A DNA stretch of 64,000 nucleotides from Nonomuraea sp. NBC_00507 (GCF_036013525.1 NZ_CP107853.1:10540001-10604000), one strand, 5' to 3'; shown: positions 16,257-28,214, counted from the first letter of the stretch. Notes: generated by a model not told the origin, from the letters alone. Numbers and translations are program-made.

Positions 16257-16817
16257 ATGCGTCCTATCGCCTCTGCCGTGATCGTCATGGCCCTGGCGGC
16301 CGCCGTCGGTTGTCAAGGCCATGCTGGATTCGACACCAGCGCGAAGGACATCCCTCAGAATGAGGGGGCCAACGTCGATGTGGGGTCCACCCTGCATCTG
16401 CGTAACGTCTTCCTGCTGGGTGGCGCCGACCCTGCCTCGCCCGCCCCGCAGCAGGCCCTGTACGCGGTGCTGATCAACGAAGGCAACCAGCCGGCGCGGC
16501 TCGAACGCATCACCATCGAAGGCGGCGGGTCGGCGCAGCTCCCCGGGCCTGTCACCCTGCCTCCGAACCAGCTCGTCGGCTCCGGCGAGAAGCCGCTCTG
16601 CACGGTCACCGGGGTGCGCCCGCGTGGCACCACGGTGCCGATGACGTTCGTCTTCAGCGGTGCCGCGCCTGTCCGCGTGAATGTGCCGATCAAGGAGAAG
16701 GCCGGCGTCTACACCCGGCTGACACCCCCGCCGACCGGCTCGCCCTCCCCCACGGCCCCGGGCACCGTCTCGCCCTCCCCTACTCCGACGGGCACCGCGT
16801 CACCGACTCCGTCCTGA
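16257..16817 (+). CDS. Lipoprotein, LpqE/PCuAC-like fold
   Basis: The 186-residue protein begins with a lipoprotein signal ending AAAVGC, with Cys19 as the lipidated residue. The body has GANVDVGSTLHLRNVFLL and ALYAVLINEGNQPARLERITIEG, which I compare with the actinobacterial LpqE group of the PCuAC-like fold. The Met and His copper ligands of true PCuAC chaperones are not evident. The tail is a Pro/Ser/Thr-rich stalk (GSPSPTAPG, SPTPTGTASPTPS). It is anchored to the outer face of the membrane; the function is unknown. AGAGGAGGGCCGAGCG supports the start. Confidence 0.7.
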   Translation: MRPIASAVIVMALAAAVGCQGHAGFDTSAKDIPQNEGANVDVGSTLHLRNVFLLGGADPASPAPQQALYAVLINEGNQPARLERITIEGGGSAQLPGPVTLPPNQLVGSGEKPLCTVTGVRPRGTTVPMTFVFSGAAPVRVNVPIKEKAGVYTRLTPPPTGSPSPTAPGTVSPSPTPTGTASPTPS

Positions 16818-16829
16818 CCTATACACCGA

Positions 16830-16843
16830 ACCAAGCGCTTGCT
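16830..16843. promoter_or_regulatory. KstR2-like palindrome upstream of the cholesterol oxidase operon
   Basis: ACCAAGCGCTTGCT contains the perfect palindrome CAAGCGCTTG and matches, base for base, the mycobacterial KstR2 motif AnCAAGnnCTTGnT as I remember it. It lies 11 bases before the start of the first operon gene and overlaps a possible -10 (TACGCT, 16843-16848). Similar CAAG-CTTG boxes also serve other TetR proteins. Confidence 0.55.
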
Positions 16844-16854
16844 ACGCTCCGGCC

Positions 16855-17930
16855 ATGGTGTCCACGGTGATCTGGGGTACCGGCAACGTCGGTCGGGCGG
16901 CCATCCGCGCCGTCGAGGCGCATCCCGCACTGAAGCTCGTCGGCGTGCTGGTCCACGACCCGGCCAAAGCCGGCCGCGACGCCGGCGACCTGGCCTCACT
17001 CGGCTACGAGGTCGGGGTGGCGGCGACCACCGACGTCGACGCCGTCTTATCCGCCTCCCCGCGCGCCGTCGTCTACGCCGCCTCCGGCGATCTGCGCCCC
17101 GACGCGGCCCTGGCCGACGTCATCGGGGTGCTCCGCATGGGGGCCGTGGTCGTCACCCCCTCCCTCTACGCGCTCTACGACCAGCGCAGCGCCCCGCCCG
17201 CATTACAGGCCGAGGTCCGGGCCGCCATCGCGGAGGGCGGCGGCTCGTTGTTCGTCTCGGGCGTCGACCCGGGCTGGGGCAACGACGTGCTGCCCCTGCT
17301 GATCAGCGGACTGGGGTCCGTCATCGACGCGGTCCGCTGCCAGGAGATCTTCGACTACTCCACGTACGACCAGCCGGACTCGGTCCGCTACCTGGTCGGC
17401 ATGGGCCAGCCGATGGACTACGAGCCGCCGATGCTCGCGCCGACCGTCCCCTCCATGGTGTGGGGCGGCCAGGTACGGCTGATGGCCCGCGCACTGGGCG
17501 TGGAGCTGGACGACCTCCGCGAGAGCGTGCAGCGGCGACCGCTCGAGACCACCGTGACCACGCCGGAGATGGGCGAGTTCGCGGCGGGCACGCAGGGCGC
17601 GGCGCGGTTCGAGGTGCAGGGGATGGTCGGGGGCGAGCCGCGTATCGTCGTCGAGCACGTCACCCGCATCCACCCGTCCTGCGCCCCCGACTGGCCCTCG
17701 CCTCCGAGCGGCGAGGGCGCCCACCGGGTGATCATCGAAGGCCGCCCGCGCATCGAGGTCACGGTCGAGGCCACCGACGAGGGCGGCAACCGCTCCGCGG
17801 GCGGCAACGCCACCGCCGCCGGCCGCCTGGTGAACGCCATCGACTGGCTCGTGACGGCCGGACCAGGACTGTACGACGCGCTCGACGTGCCGTTGCGCCC
17901 CGCGGCCGGCAGACTCGGAAGGAAGCATCC

Positions 17931-17934
<4 letters not shown>
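16855..17934 (+). CDS. DapB-fold NAD(P)-dependent oxidoreductase
   Basis: The 359-residue protein opens with a Rossmann loop, VIWGTGNVGRAAIRAV, then VLVHDPAKAGRDAG, as in the dihydrodipicolinate-reductase-like proteins common in mycobacteria and related to 2,4-diaminopentanoate dehydrogenase. GVDPGWGNDVLPL marks the catalytic domain. It is the first gene of an operon with the AhpD-like and cholesterol oxidase genes. It has two TTA codons (17047 and 17203), rare in this GC-rich DNA and a possible bldA-type control. The ATG appears to start a leaderless or very short-leader mRNA. Its reaction is unknown. Confidence 0.78.
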
Positions 17935-20061
<2,127 letters not shown>

Positions 20062-20077
20062 GGCACAAGGATCTCCC

Positions 20078-20098
20078 TTGCGGACAAGCGTCCGTGTA
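20078..20098 (+). promoter_or_regulatory. IclR-regulon operator copy 1 (upstream of iclR)
   Basis: TTGCGGACAAGCGTCCGTGT has the palindromic core CGGAC-N4-GTCCG. The same box, in reverse orientation and with a single base difference over 21 bases, lies at 25407-25427, and a weaker copy lies at 25528-25548. This one is 164 bases upstream of the iclR start and suits autoregulation. Confidence 0.75.
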
Positions 20099-20152
20099 AC
20101 GACCACTCGGAAACGCCACCGTCACATCCCCTCCTGATCAGGCTCCGTATCC

Positions 20153-20190
20153 GCGGCTGGGGCGGGCAGCGCTATGCTCGCCCCAGCCGC
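20153..20190. repeat. 12-bp inverted repeat upstream of iclR
   Basis: GCGGCTGGGGCG (20153-20164) and CGCCCCAGCCGC (20179-20190) are perfect complements around a 14-base loop. GCTATGC occurs in the loop and again just after the second arm. It may terminate the cholesterol oxidase transcript (there is no T-tract) or be a second regulatory site for iclR. Confidence 0.55.
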
Positions 20191-20262
20191 CGCTATGCGG
20201 ACACAGGGCTCCGCCCGACGGTCTAGAGTCGGATCGGCGGGATCCGAGCAGGGAGGCGTTCC

Positions 20263-21081
20263 ATGGCACGTGCTGACACCGGCCCCGATTTCATCGAGGC
20301 GCTGGCCCGCGGCCTCGATGTGATCAGGGTGTTCCGGCCCGGCCGGCCCGTCATGTCGCTGACCGAGGTCGCCGCCGCCGCGGGGCTGGCCCGGCCCACG
20401 GCCCGCCGGATCCTGCTCACCCTGCAGGAGCTGGGTTACGCCAGGAGCGAGCCCGGCGGATACGCGCTCACGCCCCGGGTGCTGGAGCTGGGGGTGTCCT
20501 ACGTGCGGTCGATGGGGTTGTGGGAGGTGGCCAGGCCGCACATGGAGCGGCTGGTGGCGCAGACCCACGAGTCGTCGTCCATCGCGCAGCTCGACGGGTC
20601 CGACATCGTCTACGTCGCGCGCGTGGCCGTACCGAAGATCGTCACCCTGTCGGTGCAGATCGGAACCCGGTTCCCGGCCCTGCAGACGTCGCTGGGGAAG
20701 GTACTGCTGGCCGCGCTGCCGCCGGACGAGGTGGACCGGGTGCTCGCCGAGCCCAGCCGATCGGGGGTGGAGCCGCGCTGGCGGCCGGATGTGGCCGAGC
20801 GCGACGCGGCGCTGCGGGAGGTGCGGGCGAAGGGCTGGGCGCTGACGGACGAGGAGCTCGCCCTGGGCATCCGCAGCGTGGCGGCGCCGCTCAGGGACGG
20901 CATGGGCAACGTGATCGCGGCGATCAACGTCAACGCGCACGCGGCGGAGACGCCGGTGGAGCGGCTGGCCGAAGTGCACCTGCCGCTGTTGCTGAAGACG
21001 GCCGGCGCCATCAGCGCCGACTGGGCGCTGTACGAAACGGTCCCCCACGTCACGCTGCCGGCCCAGGCGCCGGTCCGGTGA
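20263..21081 (+). CDS. IclR-family transcriptional regulator
   Basis: The 272-residue protein has an N-terminal winged HTH (FIEALARGLDVIRVFRPG, MSLTEVAAAAGLARPTARRILLTLQELGYA). Its IclR effector domain has TLSVQIGTRFPALQTSLGKVLLA and GIRSVAAPLRDGMGNVIAAINVNAHA, close to PcaR/PcaU/PobR-type regulators of aromatic catabolism. It converges on the ring-cleavage operon, which ends 10 bases away. The shared operators at 20078, 25407 and 25528 are best explained as its binding sites. It should sense the pathway substrate or an intermediate. AGGGAGGCGTTCC precedes the ATG. Confidence 0.9.
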   Translation: MARADTGPDFIEALARGLDVIRVFRPGRPVMSLTEVAAAAGLARPTARRILLTLQELGYARSEPGGYALTPRVLELGVSYVRSMGLWEVARPHMERLVAQTHESSSIAQLDGSDIVYVARVAVPKIVTLSVQIGTRFPALQTSLGKVLLAALPPDEVDRVLAEPSRSGVEPRWRPDVAERDAALREVRAKGWALTDEELALGIRSVAAPLRDGMGNVIAAINVNAHAAETPVERLAEVHLPLLLKTAGAISADWALYETVPHVTLPAQAPVR

Positions 21082-21091
21082 GCGGTCGGGG

Positions 21092-22057
21092 TCAGGCGGG
21101 TTGCGGGGTCAGGACGATGCGGCCGGAGGCGGCGCCCGCGGATTGGCGGCTCCACGCGGCCTCGATTTCGTCCAGCGGCACGACCTCATGCGACACCTCA
21201 AGGCGCCCCAGCGTCGCCAACTCCGCGATCCGCCCCATGGCGGTGGCGCGTTGTTCCCTGGTCAGCTCGTTGTTGGTGTAGCCGAGCACCCGCAGGGACC
21301 GGCTGCGCAGGGTCGCGGAGTCCAGCGGGCACGTCTCCCCTGCCGAGCTGCCCAGATTCACCAGCCGCCCGTACGTCCGCAAGGTGCGGGCGGCCGCGGC
21401 GGCCGGCACGCCGAAGAGCGGATCGAGCACCAGATCCAGCGGCCCGTCAGAGGCGGCCGCGAAGCGTGCGGTCAGTTCGCTCACATCGTCCGTGTCGAGC
21501 GCGACCACAGCGTCCGCGCCCGCCTGCTCGGCCCGTTCCCGCGCGGCCGCGGAGCGGGCCGCCGCGATCACCCGCCGGGCGCCCGCCACCCGGGCCAGTT
21601 GCACGGCGGCCTGCCCGACCACGCCCCCCGCCCCCAGCACCAGCACCTGCTCACCGGCGGCGAGCTCGCCGCGCCAGGTCAGCGCCATGTGGGCGGCGAC
21701 CGCCGACAACCCCAGCGCGGCGACGGCGACCGGGTCGGCCCCGGCAGGCAGCTCCACAAGGTCGTCGGCGGGTATGGAGGCCAGCTCGGCCATGCTCCCG
21801 TCGCCGGGCGCCATCCCCGCGGACGTCGAGAACCAGACGAGCGTGCCGTCCCCCACCGTCCCGACGCCCTGGACGCCCGGCACGTAGGGGGTGGCCGGGA
21901 CGCCGAAATAAGAGGAGCCGCCGGCGCACAGCACGTCGAGCGGGGTGATGGGCGCGGCGAGCACCCCCACCAGCCGTTCCTCCGGCCCCGGCTCCGGCGC
22001 CGGGCGCTCGGCCACCCGGGGTGGCTTTCCGCAGGTCTCGATCTGCGCGGCACGCAT
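21092..22057 (-). CDS. Zinc-type alcohol dehydrogenase/quinone oxidoreductase-like protein
   Basis: The 321-residue MDR-superfamily enzyme has GroES-like N-terminal strands, with PYVPGVQGVGTV in place of the catalytic zinc site. The nucleotide-binding loop is LVLGAGGVVGQAAVQLARVAGARRVIAA. No catalytic Cys/His zinc pair or structural Cys cluster is visible, so it belongs with the NADPH quinone or enoyl reductases. It is the last gene of the operon behind ligA and probably reduces an unsaturated intermediate. The ATG at 22057 has GAAGGGAG upstream; another in-frame ATG lies 18 bases earlier. Confidence 0.82.
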   Translation of the reverse strand: MRAAQIETCGKPPRVAERPAPEPGPEERLVGVLAAPITPLDVLCAGGSSYFGVPATPYVPGVQGVGTVGDGTLVWFSTSAGMAPGDGSMAELASIPADDLVELPAGADPVAVAALGLSAVAAHMALTWRGELAAGEQVLVLGAGGVVGQAAVQLARVAGARRVIAAARSAAARERAEQAGADAVVALDTDDVSELTARFAAASDGPLDLVLDPLFGVPAAAAARTLRTYGRLVNLGSSAGETCPLDSATLRSRSLRVLGYTNNELTREQRATAMGRIAELATLGRLEVSHEVVPLDEIEAAWSRQSAGAASGRIVLTPQPA

Positions 22058-22080
22058 CAGCGGCTCCCTTCGCATCCCGT

Positions 22081-22443
22081 TCAGGTGGCGATGTCCGGGT
22101 ACGGCAGATTGTGGTGGGCCAGGCGTCGGGCGTACTCCAGCTGGAACCCGAGCGGCTCGGCGTAGTCCCGCTCGAACATCGCGATGAACAGCGTAAGCGT
22201 CAGGAACGGGTGCGCCCCCAGCTCGAACAATTTGGGATAGTCGTGGGTGGCGAGCGCCTCCCGCTCGGTGTCGTCGAACCGCAGCCAGGTGGACGACTCA
22301 CCGGTGTGGCAGCCGAGGACCCGGTTGGCGTACTCGGCCTCCCACCACTCGACGGTGGCCCGCGGCTGCTCCCGGTAGCGTTCGACCAGCTCGGGATCGC
22401 GGTCGACGGTGAACAGGAACTTGTCGAGCAGATACTTACTCAC
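22081..22443 (-). CDS. LigA-type small subunit of a class III extradiol dioxygenase
   Basis: The 120-residue protein (SKYLLDKFLFTVDRDPELVERY, then LFELGAHPFLTLTLFIAMFERD) matches the alpha subunit of LigAB-type ring-cleavage dioxygenases, an all-helical cap over the LigB active site. The GTG start overlaps the ligB stop in a GTGA, giving coupled translation and equal dosage. The frame stays open upstream but that part has no conserved sequence. It should form a heteromer with the product of the gene at 22440. Confidence 0.82.
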   Translation of the reverse strand: MSKYLLDKFLFTVDRDPELVERYREQPRATVEWWEAEYANRVLGCHTGESSTWLRFDDTEREALATHDYPKLFELGAHPFLTLTLFIAMFERDYAEPLGFQLEYARRLAHHNLPYPDIAT

Positions 22444-23306
22444 GACCGGCCGCCTCCGTTCGGATACCAGGTGAAGTACGCCTCCATGGTGTGGAACAGG
22501 TCGTAGGTGTCGACGTAGTCGGCCTTTCGCCCCTCGCCCGCGACGCCCATCATCAGCATGAAGTCCATGAACCCGTGGGTGGCGTTGCCGGGTGCGTGCA
22601 GGCTGTCGAGCGTGACCTCGGCCAGGCAGCCCTCGATGTCCCCTGAGGAGATCCACTCCACGGCCCGCCGGTCGAACTCGGGATCGGGCCCGTGCGGGCC
22701 GAACTGGCGGGGACCGCCGAGCTCGAGCGACAGATGCCCGGTCCCGATGACCGCGACCCGCTGATCCGACGGCCAGGATTCGACCAGCTCCCGGATCGTC
22801 CGCCCGAGCTGCACGAACCGCTTCGGGCGCGGCAGCGGCGGGGCGAAGATGTTGGTGTAGATCGGCACGATCGGCAGGTCGTTCTGCGGGCGCAGGGTGA
22901 TGATCGGGCAGGTGATCGAGTGGTCGATCCGCAGCTCGTTGGAGAAGGCCAGGTCGAAGCCGGCGTCCAGGCCCTCACGCAGGATGTACGCCGACAGGTC
23001 CTCCTGGCCGGTGAAGAACATCCTGGGCAGGCCGAACTCGCGTTCCTCGTTGTAGAAGTTGGCGTCGTAGAAGGGGGCCTTGCCGACCAGGAACTGCGGC
23101 ATGTTGTCCAGCCAGAGCTGGTGGAAGTGGTCGGAGCCGACCATGACCAGCACGTCGGGCCTGGCCTTGGTCAGGGTCTCACGGAACGCCTCGACCTTGC
23201 GCACCCACTCGTCGGCGAACGGCGGCCGGTCCTCGCCGGTGCTGGTGGAGGCGCGGTAGTAGAAGGGATGGTGGGTGGACGCGATGACCGCGACGAGTTC
23301 AGCCAT
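22440..23306 (-). CDS. LigB-type catalytic subunit of a class III extradiol dioxygenase
   Basis: The 288-residue protein has the LigB fold. His12 (ASTHHPF) and His60 (VGSDHFH) correspond to the two iron-ligand histidines, and His191 (GTGHLSLELGG) corresponds to the catalytic His. The third iron ligand is a Glu in classical LigB. By my alignment to GNATHGFMDFML, Gly245 occupies that place, with Asp248 three residues on. It should open a catecholic ring between or next to the hydroxyls. The ring substrate (protocatechuate, gallate or another) cannot be decided. The gene overlaps its neighbours on both sides. Confidence 0.82.
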   Translation of the reverse strand: MAELVAVIASTHHPFYYRASTSTGEDRPPFADEWVRKVEAFRETLTKARPDVLVMVGSDHFHQLWLDNMPQFLVGKAPFYDANFYNEEREFGLPRMFFTGQEDLSAYILREGLDAGFDLAFSNELRIDHSITCPIITLRPQNDLPIVPIYTNIFAPPLPRPKRFVQLGRTIRELVESWPSDQRVAVIGTGHLSLELGGPRQFGPHGPDPEFDRRAVEWISSGDIEGCLAEVTLDSLHAPGNATHGFMDFMLMMGVAGEGRKADYVDTYDLFHTMEAYFTWYPNGGGRS

Positions 23307-24158
23307 GCAAGCCTCCGTTGGCGTACGGCTCGGGCGGGATGGATTGGTTGTTGAGGTCCACTGAGAGGAAGATGTCGTTGGCGACGGGACGGCGCAGCTC
23401 CTCGGCCAGCTGGCCGATCAGGCCGGCGGTCCTGGCCAGCAGTGCGAAGGCCCGCAGCAGCTCCAGTGGCAGACCCAGGTCGGCCAGCGCCGCTCCGCAC
23501 ACGCCGGCCCCGTTGAGCGGCAGTGTGCGGCCCAGGACCTGCGGATGGACGCGGCCGATGGCGGCGAACAGCGACAGGTGCGGCCCATACAGGCCCTCCT
23601 CGGCGGCGATCTGGAACAGCCGCGGCGTGCGGGGGTCGCCGTCCTTGTGCACGTGGTGGCCGAGGCCGGGGATGAGCTTGCGTTCCGCGCGCCGGGCGCG
23701 GACGGTCTCGAGGGCGAGCGCGTCCCAGCCGGCGTCGTCGCCGGGGATCGGGTGCTCCCGCAGCACTTCGTTGAGGAAGCGGCCGCAGTCCTCGGTGACG
23801 CCGAGGAAGCGGGAGCCGCCGCCGAGCAGGCCGGCGGCGAGCGCGCCCTGCACGGAGTCGGGCGCGGACAGGTATGTCAGCCGGGTCACGATCGCGGTCG
23901 GGGTGAACCCGTGGTCGGCGAGGGCGGCCAGGATCGCCTCGAACACGCGGATCTCGCCGGAGGTCGGACGGCGCTGCGTGGCCAGCCAGAACGCCAGGTC
24001 GCCGAAACCGACCTGGCCCATGACGTCCTCGGCCAGGTCCTGCCCCAGCAGCGTGATCGTCGTCGGCGACGACGCCCCGAGCGCCGTGGCGTACTGCCGC
24101 TCCGTGCCGGACTCGGGCACATCAGACTTCGTGCCGGACTCGGGCACATTGGGTTCCA

Positions 24159-24159
<1 letters not shown>
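23299..24159 (-). CDS. Citrate synthase-superfamily protein, citryl-CoA-lyase-like
   Basis: The 286-residue protein is short for a citrate synthase and resembles the lyase domain: ITLLGQDLAEDVMG, LAFWLATQRRPT, AAGLLGGGSRFLG and PGLGHHVHKDGDPRT. The last keeps the second catalytic His and the Asp/Arg of the family, but the first catalytic His is missing, as in citryl-CoA-lyase-like relatives. It likely cleaves or forms a C-C bond on a CoA ester. The start at 24159 has GGAAGGAGG and overlaps the CaiB stop by one base. The first 20 residues contain a 9-residue tandem repeat. Confidence 0.75.
24104..24149. repeat. 27-base tandem duplication in the start of the lyase-like gene
   Basis: GTGCCGGACTCGGGCACAT occurs at 24104-24122 and again at 24131-24149, a 27-base (9-codon) period. 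It encodes VPESGT twice. Each copy also contains an inverted repeat, GTGCC/GGCAC. It looks like a recent in-frame duplication; the intact frame argues it is tolerated. Confidence 0.7.
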
Positions 24160-25379
<1,220 letters not shown>

Positions 25380-25406
25380 CCGGCTCCCTCCAACACCTGC
25401 GTTCAC

Positions 25407-25427
25407 TACACGGACGATTGTCCGCAA
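25407..25427 (-). promoter_or_regulatory. IclR-regulon operator copy 2 (ring-cleavage operon)
   Basis: On the minus strand this reads TTGCGGACAATCGTCCGTGT, identical to copy 1 at 20078 except one central base. It lies 28 bases before the CaiB start codon, where it would cover the promoter or early transcript of the five-gene operon. Confidence 0.8.
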
Positions 25428-25477
25428 TCGCGATTCTGGCACAAGCCCGGACCGGGGCCCAAGGGCGACGGAGGCTC

Positions 25478-25505
25478 TTGACACCGTTCCCCGCAACCGT
25501 AGAGT
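25478..25505 (+). promoter_or_regulatory. Promoter of the amidohydrolase gene
   Basis: TTGACA (25478-25483) is a perfect -35, followed after 16 bases by TAGAGT (25500-25505) as -10. Transcription would start near 25512, just before operator copy 3. Confidence 0.7.
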
Positions 25506-25527
25506 TACGGCGAACAGCATGACCGTG

Positions 25528-25548
25528 TAGCGGACAACCGTTCGGAAG
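25528..25548 (+). promoter_or_regulatory. IclR-regulon operator copy 3 (amidohydrolase)
   Basis: TAGCGGACAACCGTTCGGAA shares GCGGACAA-N-CGT with copies 1 and 2 but diverges at its right end (14 of 20 bases match copy 1). It lies just downstream of the predicted start of transcription and 15 bases before the start codon. Confidence 0.6.
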
Positions 25549-25562
25549 ATCGGAGTTCAGCG

Positions 25563-27008
25563 ATGAGCGAGCGGATCGAGTTCGAGGCCGGACGGCCTGT
25601 GGTGCTGCGCGGCGGCACCGTGCTGCCGATGGACGGCGGGCGCACGGTGCTCGAACGCACCGACGTCCTGGTGACCGGCGACCGGATCGCCGCGGTCGGG
25701 CCCGATCTTGAGGCGCCCGAGGACGCTGTCACGATCGACGCGTCGGACGGCATCGTCATGCCCGGCATGATCGACACTCACCGTCACATGTGGCAGACCG
25801 CGTTGCGCGGGTACGGCGCCGACTGGACGCTCACGCAGTATTTCGTCTGGTTCTACCTGGAGCACGGCAAGCTGTTCCGGCCGGAGGACATTTACGCGGG
25901 CAACACCCTCGCCGCGATCGAGGCGCTCGACGCCGGCGTCACGACCGTCGTCGACTGGTCGCACGGCCTGCAGACAGTGGACCACGCCGACGCCGCCGTC
26001 GACGCGCTGCAGGAGGTGCCGGGCCGGTACGTGCTCGCGTATGGCAACATCCAGCAGCCGCCCGCCGAGTGGACGGCCGCGCCCGAGTTCCGCGACTTCG
26101 TGGCCCGCCGGATCACCGGCGACGACCTGCTCGGCTTCCAGCTCGCCTTCGACGTGCTGGGCGACCCCGCCTTCCCGGAGAAGCCCGCGTTCGAGGTGGC
26201 GCGGGAGCTGGACGCGCCGGTCACCACGCACGCCGGCGTATGGGGCGCGACCAGCGACGACGGCATCCGACTCATGTACGAGCACGGCTTCATGACCCCG
26301 CGCACCATCTACGTGCACGCCGCGTCGTTGTCGGCCGACTCCTACCACCGCATCGCCGCCACCGGCGGCTCCGTCTCGGTCTCCACGGAGAGCGAGCAGA
26401 GCGCCGGCCAGGGCTACCCGCCCACCTGGGCGGTACGCGCCCACGGCATCCCGGTGTCGCTGTCCATGGACACCAGCGTGTGGTGGAGCGGCGACCTGTT
26501 CTCCGCCATGCGCACCACCCTCGGCGCCGACCGCTCCCGCGAGCACCTGGAGGCGCACGCCAAGGGCGACACCGTCACCCACTGTGGCCTGCGCGCCGAC
26601 CAGGTCGTCGACTGGGCCACCCGCGGCGGCGCCCACGCACTCGGCCGCGACGACCTCGGCGTGATCGCGGCAGGCAAGAAGGCCGACCTGGTGCTCATTA
26701 AGAACGACCGTTCGCCGGTCTCGTTCCCGGTGCTCAATCCGTACGGCCACGTCGCCTTCCAGGCCCAGCGCGGCGACGTGCACACCGTCCTGGTCAACGG
26801 GCGGGTGGTCAAGCACGAGCACGAGCTGCTCGGCGTCGACCTGACGGCGGCGCGCCGCCAGGTCGAGCGCACGGTCGACTATCTTCGTTCGGAAATGGGC
26901 GAGGATGCCTGGAACAAGGGCATGAACCCAGACATCCCCGCGACGAAGATCCTCGACAATCCTTACACCTACACCGACTACCGCAGCGATGCGACACACC
27001 GCCTCTAA
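25563..27008 (+). CDS. Amidohydrolase, ATZ/TRZ-like (deaminase or chlorohydrolase type)
   Basis: The 481-residue protein has the amidohydrolase frame: an N-terminal beta-sandwich and the metal motif DTHRHM (His73, His75). TTHAG supplies the third His and VHAASL the fourth, with Asp in LSMDTS, followed by GKKADLVLI at the end of the barrel. This is the mononuclear pattern of cytosine-deaminase/TrzN-like enzymes, which hydrolyse amino or other leaving groups from rings. Divergent from the ring-cleavage operon and sharing its operator, it may prepare the ring substrate. It overlaps the convergent LacI gene by 4 bases. Confidence 0.85.
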   Translation: MSERIEFEAGRPVVLRGGTVLPMDGGRTVLERTDVLVTGDRIAAVGPDLEAPEDAVTIDASDGIVMPGMIDTHRHMWQTALRGYGADWTLTQYFVWFYLEHGKLFRPEDIYAGNTLAAIEALDAGVTTVVDWSHGLQTVDHADAAVDALQEVPGRYVLAYGNIQQPPAEWTAAPEFRDFVARRITGDDLLGFQLAFDVLGDPAFPEKPAFEVARELDAPVTTHAGVWGATSDDGIRLMYEHGFMTPRTIYVHAASLSADSYHRIAATGGSVSVSTESEQSAGQGYPPTWAVRAHGIPVSLSMDTSVWWSGDLFSAMRTTLGADRSREHLEAHAKGDTVTHCGLRADQVVDWATRGGAHALGRDDLGVIAAGKKADLVLIKNDRSPVSFPVLNPYGHVAFQAQRGDVHTVLVNGRVVKHEHELLGVDLTAARRQVERTVDYLRSEMGEDAWNKGMNPDIPATKILDNPYTYTDYRSDATHRL

Positions 27009-28036
27009 CGGCAGGGAGCCGTCGAGCGGCGCGGCACCAAGGTCGGCGTGAGGGAGAAGTCGACCGCCGCCGTACGGCCCTGGATGCGTTCAAGGAGCAG
27101 GCGGCCCGCCGTTCTGCCCATGATCGTGCCGTCTTGATCGACGGTGGTCAGGGAGATGTGAGCGAGGCCTGACATGCGGGTGTTGTCGTAGCCGGCCAGG
27201 GAGATGTCGGCGGGGACGGCGAGCCCGGCCTCGTAGAGGGCCGCGAGTGCGCCGAAGGCGGCCAGGTCGGCGCCGGCGAAGATGGCGGTGGGGCGCGGCT
27301 CGCGGGCCAGCAGGACCCGCGCCGCCGCATGGCCGCCCTCCTCCGTGTAGGCGGTGGCGGCGACGGCGATCTCGCCGGCCAGGCCATGCTCGGCCATGAC
27401 CCGCCGGTAGGTCCGTTCCCTGATGGTGTGCAGCAGCGCCCCGGGCCTGCCGCGGCTGGCGTCGCGCTGCCCGATGTGCGCGATGCGGCGGTGCCCCAGC
27501 GCGATCAGATGTCTCACGACCAGTTCGGCGCCCGCCTCGTCGTCGTCGTGGACCGAGTCGTAAAGGGCCGACTTCTCGTGGGGGCCGAGCACGACGGTCG
27601 GCGTGCCCGCGGCCACCTCTTCCAGCTCCCCTTTGGAGCCGAGCGGCGCGATCATCAGGATGCCGTCCACCTGGCGATCCACCAGTGCGTCGATCGCCCT
27701 GCGCTCCCCCTCCGGATCCTTGCCGCCCTGGACCAGGATGGCCTGGTAGTCGGTGCCGCCGAGTTGCGTCATGAGGCCGTCGAGGATCTCGGCGAAGAAC
27801 GGGTTGCTGATGTGCGGCAGGAGCACGCCGATGGTGAACGTGTGGCCGCGCATCGCGCGCGCCGCGTTACGCGGGCGGTAGCCGAGCTCGTCGATGGCGG
27901 CCCGGACCCGGTCGCGCATGGCCGCGCTGACGCCGTAGGCGTTACGCAGCACCTTCGACACCGCGGTGGTGGAGACTTGAGCGCGGCTCGCCACGTCGGC
28001 GATCGTGATCCGGCGCCCTCGAGCGGCCCCGCCCAT
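27005..28036 (-). CDS. LacI-family repressor of the rhamnoside operon
   Basis: The 343-residue protein has the LacI HTH (ITIADVASRAQVSTTAVSKVLRN), the hinge helix RPRNAARAMRG and a periplasmic-binding-like sugar domain (IGVLLPHISNPFFAEILDG, VLGPHEKS, GHRRIAHIGQ, SLAGYDNTRM). It is divergent from the ABC importer/rhamnosidase operon, and LacI-type palindromes lie between. The likely inducer is rhamnose or a rhamnosyl sugar. The start at 28036 has GGAAGGCGG. Confidence 0.9.
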   Translation of the reverse strand: MGGAARGRRITIADVASRAQVSTTAVSKVLRNAYGVSAAMRDRVRAAIDELGYRPRNAARAMRGHTFTIGVLLPHISNPFFAEILDGLMTQLGGTDYQAILVQGGKDPEGERRAIDALVDRQVDGILMIAPLGSKGELEEVAAGTPTVVLGPHEKSALYDSVHDDDEAGAELVVRHLIALGHRRIAHIGQRDASRGRPGALLHTIRERTYRRVMAEHGLAGEIAVAATAYTEEGGHAAARVLLAREPRPTAIFAGADLAAFGALAALYEAGLAVPADISLAGYDNTRMSGLAHISLTTVDQDGTIMGRTAGRLLLERIQGRTAAVDFSLTPTLVPRRSTAPCR

Positions 28037-28094
28037 ACGCCCGCCTTCCCGTCGGAACCCGTTCGGACAGTACGGTTCAACCATCGGAAAGTCG

Positions 28095-28110
28095 TGGATA
28101 ACGTTACCCA
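28095..28110. promoter_or_regulatory. LacI-type operator near the lacI start
   Basis: TGGATAACGTTACCCA is a 16-base palindrome with one mismatched pair around the LacI-family AACGTT centre. It lies 59 bases upstream of the lacI start codon and suits autoregulation. Confidence 0.6.
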
Positions 28111-28158
28111 TTCCTGGTGGGTCGAACCCTCTGGGAACGGTATTTCCCCGGGTCACGA

Positions 28159-28176
28159 TTGGGGATCGTTCCCCAA
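28159..28176. promoter_or_regulatory. Inverted repeat upstream of the rhamnoside promoter
   Basis: TTGGGGATCGTTCCCCAA has perfect 7-base arms around TCGT and lies 8 bases upstream of the -35 at 28185. The position suits an activator site or a second operator; it differs from the two LacI-type palindromes. Confidence 0.5.
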
Positions 28177-28184
28177 AGTCAGTC

Positions 28185-28214
28185 TTGACGGCGCCCTTAT
28201 GTGACGCCTACGTT
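28185..28214 (+). promoter_or_regulatory. Promoter of the rhamnoside uptake operon
   Basis: TTGACG (28185-28190), an 18-base spacer and TACGTT (28209-28214) form a plausible housekeeping promoter. The LacI-type operator at 28233 lies just downstream of the predicted start of transcription. Confidence 0.55.

Noticed and set aside
22444..22656. Upstream extension of the LigA frame
   Set aside because: It overlaps ligB, has no conserved sequence, and the GTGA overlap gives a better start at 22443.
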